The notes under the pieces: model-generated
What the model saw: only the letters and a program-made list of their open reading frames with translations
Database searches by the model: none
What the model was told of the DNA's origin: nothing
Made by a program: the position numbers and the translations under genes
Part shown: piece after piece, positions 6,128 through 8,128 of the stretch
How positions within the stretch are numbered: the stretch's first letter is position 1
How the letters are laid out: each line of letters starts with the position of its first letter
DNA from: Opitutales bacterium
GTDB taxonomy: Bacteria; Verrucomicrobiota; Verrucomicrobiia; Opitutales; Opitutaceae
DNA: 8,128 nt
Direction of reading: 5' to 3'
NCBI GenBank assembly: GCA_021772595.1
Contig: JAJFLS010000370.1
Coordinates: 1-8,128, forward strand

Positions 6128-6415
6128 TTGGGCCGATCCCGCCTCGGCAGAAAGGGAAAAAGACAACTAACCTTTGTGACTATTCTCTTTAGTATTGTAA
6201 TCGCAAATTTTCGAAAGGGGACGCTTGAATGCTAGTCTTTGTGGGTGCTGTAGTTGATATTTGAATGCCTGTGTTGAGCCTGCCTGTAGTGAGACCGTCG
6301 CATCATCTCAGCGAAGGCTCAGCTTGAAGCGAAGACGAGACCATTGTCCCTATTAGCTGCCCCCCAGCCTTGGTAATTGTGTCTCAAGGATTGAGGAACT
6401 TGAATATTGACCCCT
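6128..6415 (+). repeat. Long direct repeat, copy B (288 bp, non-coding)
   Basis: Same orientation as copy A, starting 1470 bases later; the 2-base deletion at about 6156 makes the offset 1468 through the rest. The terminal hairpins are unchanged (TCAAG 6384-6388 with CTTGA 6399-6403, and the GCCGA/TCGGC stem at the left). The right end reads TATTGACCCC where copy A has TATTGGCCCC, slightly weakening the terminal inverted match. Outside these borders the flanks of the two copies share nothing I can see, which makes the borders sharp. Together the copies bracket the PhyH gene. Confidence 0.9.
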
Positions 6416-6419
6416 GCTT

Positions 6420-6432
6420 CGGAAGTCTTCCG
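6420..6432. promoter_or_regulatory. 13-bp perfect palindrome just right of copy B
   Basis: CGGAAG-T-CTTCCG is symmetric around 6426 and lies 5 bases past the repeat and 108 bases before the sialidase/SGNH start. It could be an operator for that gene or part of the element's border; nothing in the sequence decides. Confidence 0.25.
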
Positions 6433-6540
6433 CCTATTCAGTCAATAGTCATTGCAGAATCCACCCCGACGTGTCGAAGCAGCCGACTTGAGGAGGTTGG
6501 ATCTGGACGCTGATCGCCTTGCGTGCTGTCGTATAAAGCA

Positions 6541-8128
6541 ATGAACCGGTTCATGAATCTCACGCTCTCCTTGCTCCTGTGTTCAGTGGCTGTGTATGCT
6601 CAAGACACGTGGCTTGATCCAAGGCTTTCCCCGCTCCCCACTGACAAGTTAGGCCCGTTTGCCCACACAGCTGAAGGCAAGGTGATTGCCATTGATAGCC
6701 AAGCGACCTTAGTTAGCTCGGATGGTGGCATGACTTGGTCTGAACCGCGCCCGCTTGAGGGGGCTCTGGAAAAGGGAATCAAGGTCAGCGACGAACGGGC
6801 GTTCATGAGGACGAAGGACGGAAGCCTTATCGCCGCTTTCATGAATCTCAATGAGCGCAATTGGACATGGAACGACAAGCTACATGACGCGCCCGGCGCA
6901 ACGCTTCCCACTTGGGTGATGCGCAGCGCAGACGACGGTTTGACATGGGGGCACGTGCAAAAACTGCACGAGAACTGGAGCGGTGCCGTACGTGACATGA
7001 TCCAGACCAAGAGTGGTAGAATCATTTTCACCGCGATGAAAATGCTGAACAATCCCGGCCGTCACGCCGTGCTCACCTATTCTTCGGATGATGACGGTAG
7101 GACATGGCAGGCGAGCAACTTGATCGATCTCGGAGGCAAAGGGCATCATGGCGGTGTCACCGAACCGACGATAGTGGAGTTGGAAGATGGCCGCATATGG
7201 CTGTTGATCCGCACTAACTGGGGTGAGTTCTGGTCGGCCTATTCGCACGACGGAGGACGATTCTGGCGAGAGATCAAACCGTCTGGCATTCCTGCCAGCA
7301 GCGCGCCGGGAATGCTGCAGCGATTGAAAAGCGGCCGACTGGCGCTGCTCTGGAATCGCCCTTACCCGGAAGGAAAGACCGAGTGGAAATTAAGTGGAGG
7401 TGATGGCCTTTGGTCCGAAACGCCCGTCAGCAATCATCGGGAAGAACTCTCCATCGCATGGTCATCCGATGAAGGCAACACTTGGTCCGAACCGGAAGTG
7501 ATCGCGCATAATCGGGATGCGTCCCAGGACGGCAGCCGGCGCTGGTTGTCGTATCCCTATCTCTACGAGCGCAAACCCGGCGAGCTTTGGCTTACGACGA
7601 TGCAGGGCGGTATTCGGGCCAAGTTTTACGAGCGCGATTTTGTGGAAAAAACAATCGTCGCTTTTGGTGATTCCACGACAGCCTCGCGTGGACCATTGGA
7701 GATCTACGCCGATTTGATCGACAGAGAATTGCCCAATGCGACGGTGGTAAATGCCGGCGTCGGAGGACACAACACGGATCATGCGCGGGAGCGGTTCGAA
7801 AAGGACGTGCTGGCGAAAAAACCGGACACTGTGATCATCCAGTTCGGGATCAATGATGCCGCCGTGGATGTGTGGAAGCAGCCGGCAGCCACCGCGCCTC
7901 GCGTGTCCCTCGAACGCTACGAGGAAAACCTGAGGCATTTCGTACAAGCCTTGCGAGCGCGCGAAACCAAGATCGTCTTGATGACGCCCAACCCGATTCG
8001 TTGGACACCCAAGCTGAAGGCGCTCTACGGCAAGCCGCCTTACCAATGGAATGACTCGGATGGTTTCAACGTGCTTCTTCGTAAATATGCCGCTGCGATG
8101 CACAAGCTCGCCACTGAAGAAGAAATTC
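6541..8128 (+). CDS. Secreted sialidase-like (BNR/Asp-box) and SGNH hydrolase fusion, partial at the right edge
   Basis: Translated from the ATG at 6541, giving 529 residues with the frame open at the edge. Residues 1-20 are a signal peptide ending VYA. Residues about 25-365 form a BNR/sialidase-like beta-propeller with five Asp-box-like repeats: SSDGGMTW (59-66), SADDGLTW (129-136), SSDDDGRTW (181-189), SHDGGRFW (235-242, degenerate) and SSDEGNTW (308-315). From about 370 an SGNH/GDSL esterase follows directly: FGDST with nucleophile Ser378, NAGVGG with Gly406, and FGIND with Asn438. The catalytic Asp-x-x-His block would lie beyond the window. The expected role is removal of a terminal acidic sugar plus de-esterification (for example O-acetyl groups) of a glycan. 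I do not see a clear FRIP motif, so true sialidase activity is unproven and other propeller glycosidases are possible. An in-frame GTG at 6523 is a less likely start. The gene follows repeat copy B and has no Shine-Dalgarno. Confidence 0.88.
   Translation, partial: MNRFMNLTLSLLLCSVAVYAQDTWLDPRLSPLPTDKLGPFAHTAEGKVIAIDSQATLVSSDGGMTWSEPRPLEGALEKGIKVSDERAFMRTKDGSLIAAFMNLNERNWTWNDKLHDAPGATLPTWVMRSADDGLTWGHVQKLHENWSGAVRDMIQTKSGRIIFTAMKMLNNPGRHAVLTYSSDDDGRTWQASNLIDLGGKGHHGGVTEPTIVELEDGRIWLLIRTNWGEFWSAYSHDGGRFWREIKPSGIPASSAPGMLQRLKSGRLALLWNRPYPEGKTEWKLSGGDGLWSETPVSNHREELSIAWSSDEGNTWSEPEVIAHNRDASQDGSRRWLSYPYLYERKPGELWLTTMQGGIRAKFYERDFVEKTIVAFGDSTTASRGPLEIYADLIDRELPNATVVNAGVGGHNTDHARERFEKDVLAKKPDTVIIQFGINDAAVDVWKQPAATAPRVSLERYEENLRHFVQALRARETKIVLMTPNPIRWTPKLKALYGKPPYQWNDSDGFNVLLRKYAAAMHKLATEEEI

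Larger units (their letters stand above)
6023..6540 (+). other. 518-base non-coding stretch after the PhyH gene
   Basis: Contains a terminator-like hairpin (6039-6070), a short mobile-element-end-like segment with a 9-base direct repeat (6081-6127), repeat copy B (6128-6415), a 13-bp palindrome (6420-6432) and about 108 bases before the sialidase start. GAGGAGG at 6490-6496 looks like a Shine-Dalgarno sequence but has no ATG at a suitable distance. No reading frame of note. Confidence 0.5.

Noticed and set aside
4658..6415. Composite transposon with the long repeats as insertion sequences
   Set aside because: The repeats contain no transposase reading frame and are too short for an autonomous IS; only a non-autonomous element or a structured repeat remains possible.
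4658..6415. CRISPR array or integron attC sites
   Set aside because: There are only two copies, each near 290 bp, with a gene between them; no short regular repeats and spacers, no cas or integrase gene, and no attC-type core sites were seen.
7462..8103. 213-residue open frame on the minus strand
   Set aside because: It is antisense to the sialidase/SGNH gene, whose motifs are intact across the same bases.

Overview
The window is a catabolic, accessory-type region of a free-living, probably marine or sediment bacterium. Moderate GC, three secreted type I sulfatases in 8 kb, a PAS-plus-AraC regulator beside them, a phytanoyl-CoA dioxygenase family gene and a sialidase-like/SGNH fusion are the gene content I associate with Verrucomicrobiota (Opitutae-like), Planctomycetota or Lentisphaerota. 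That assignment is inferred from content; there is no rRNA or other phylogenetic marker. Most gene starts lack a clear Shine-Dalgarno sequence.

Layout. Positions 1-1969 hold two sulfatases on the minus strand, 9 bases apart and probably one transcript; the second runs off the left edge. A 52-base gap separates them from a divergent PAS/AraC activator (2022-2837, plus). About 300 bases with no convincing gene follow, containing a possible small or decayed reading frame. A third sulfatase, of the iduronate-2-sulfatase-like type with a Cys-Gly-Ala-Ser-Arg active-site motif, lies at 3145-4596. A PhyH-family Fe(II)/2-oxoglutarate oxygenase (5183-6022) ends in a plausible intrinsic terminator. From 6541 to the right edge is a secreted protein combining a BNR/Asp-box sialidase-like domain with an SGNH esterase domain, cut off by the window.

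The least ordinary feature is a non-coding element of about 290 bases present twice in the same orientation (4658-4947 and 6128-6415, about 97% identical by eye). The copies bracket the PhyH gene. Each has a small stem-loop near both ends and weakly inverted terminal sequence, which suggests a non-autonomous, transposase-less mobile element or a repeated structured RNA. Between copy A and the PhyH gene lie a perfect 6+6 bp candidate H-type pseudoknot and a 32-codon frame with its own Shine-Dalgarno-like sequence.

How the genes may work together (inference): the sulfatases remove sulfate from a polysaccharide or glycoprotein glycan outside the cytoplasm, the sialidase/SGNH protein cuts terminal sugars and removes ester groups, and the PAS/AraC protein senses a breakdown product and switches on at least the divergent sulfatases. 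The PhyH gene, inside the repeat pair and with its own terminator, may be an unrelated insertion. No sulfatase-maturation enzyme, transporter or transposase is visible in the window.
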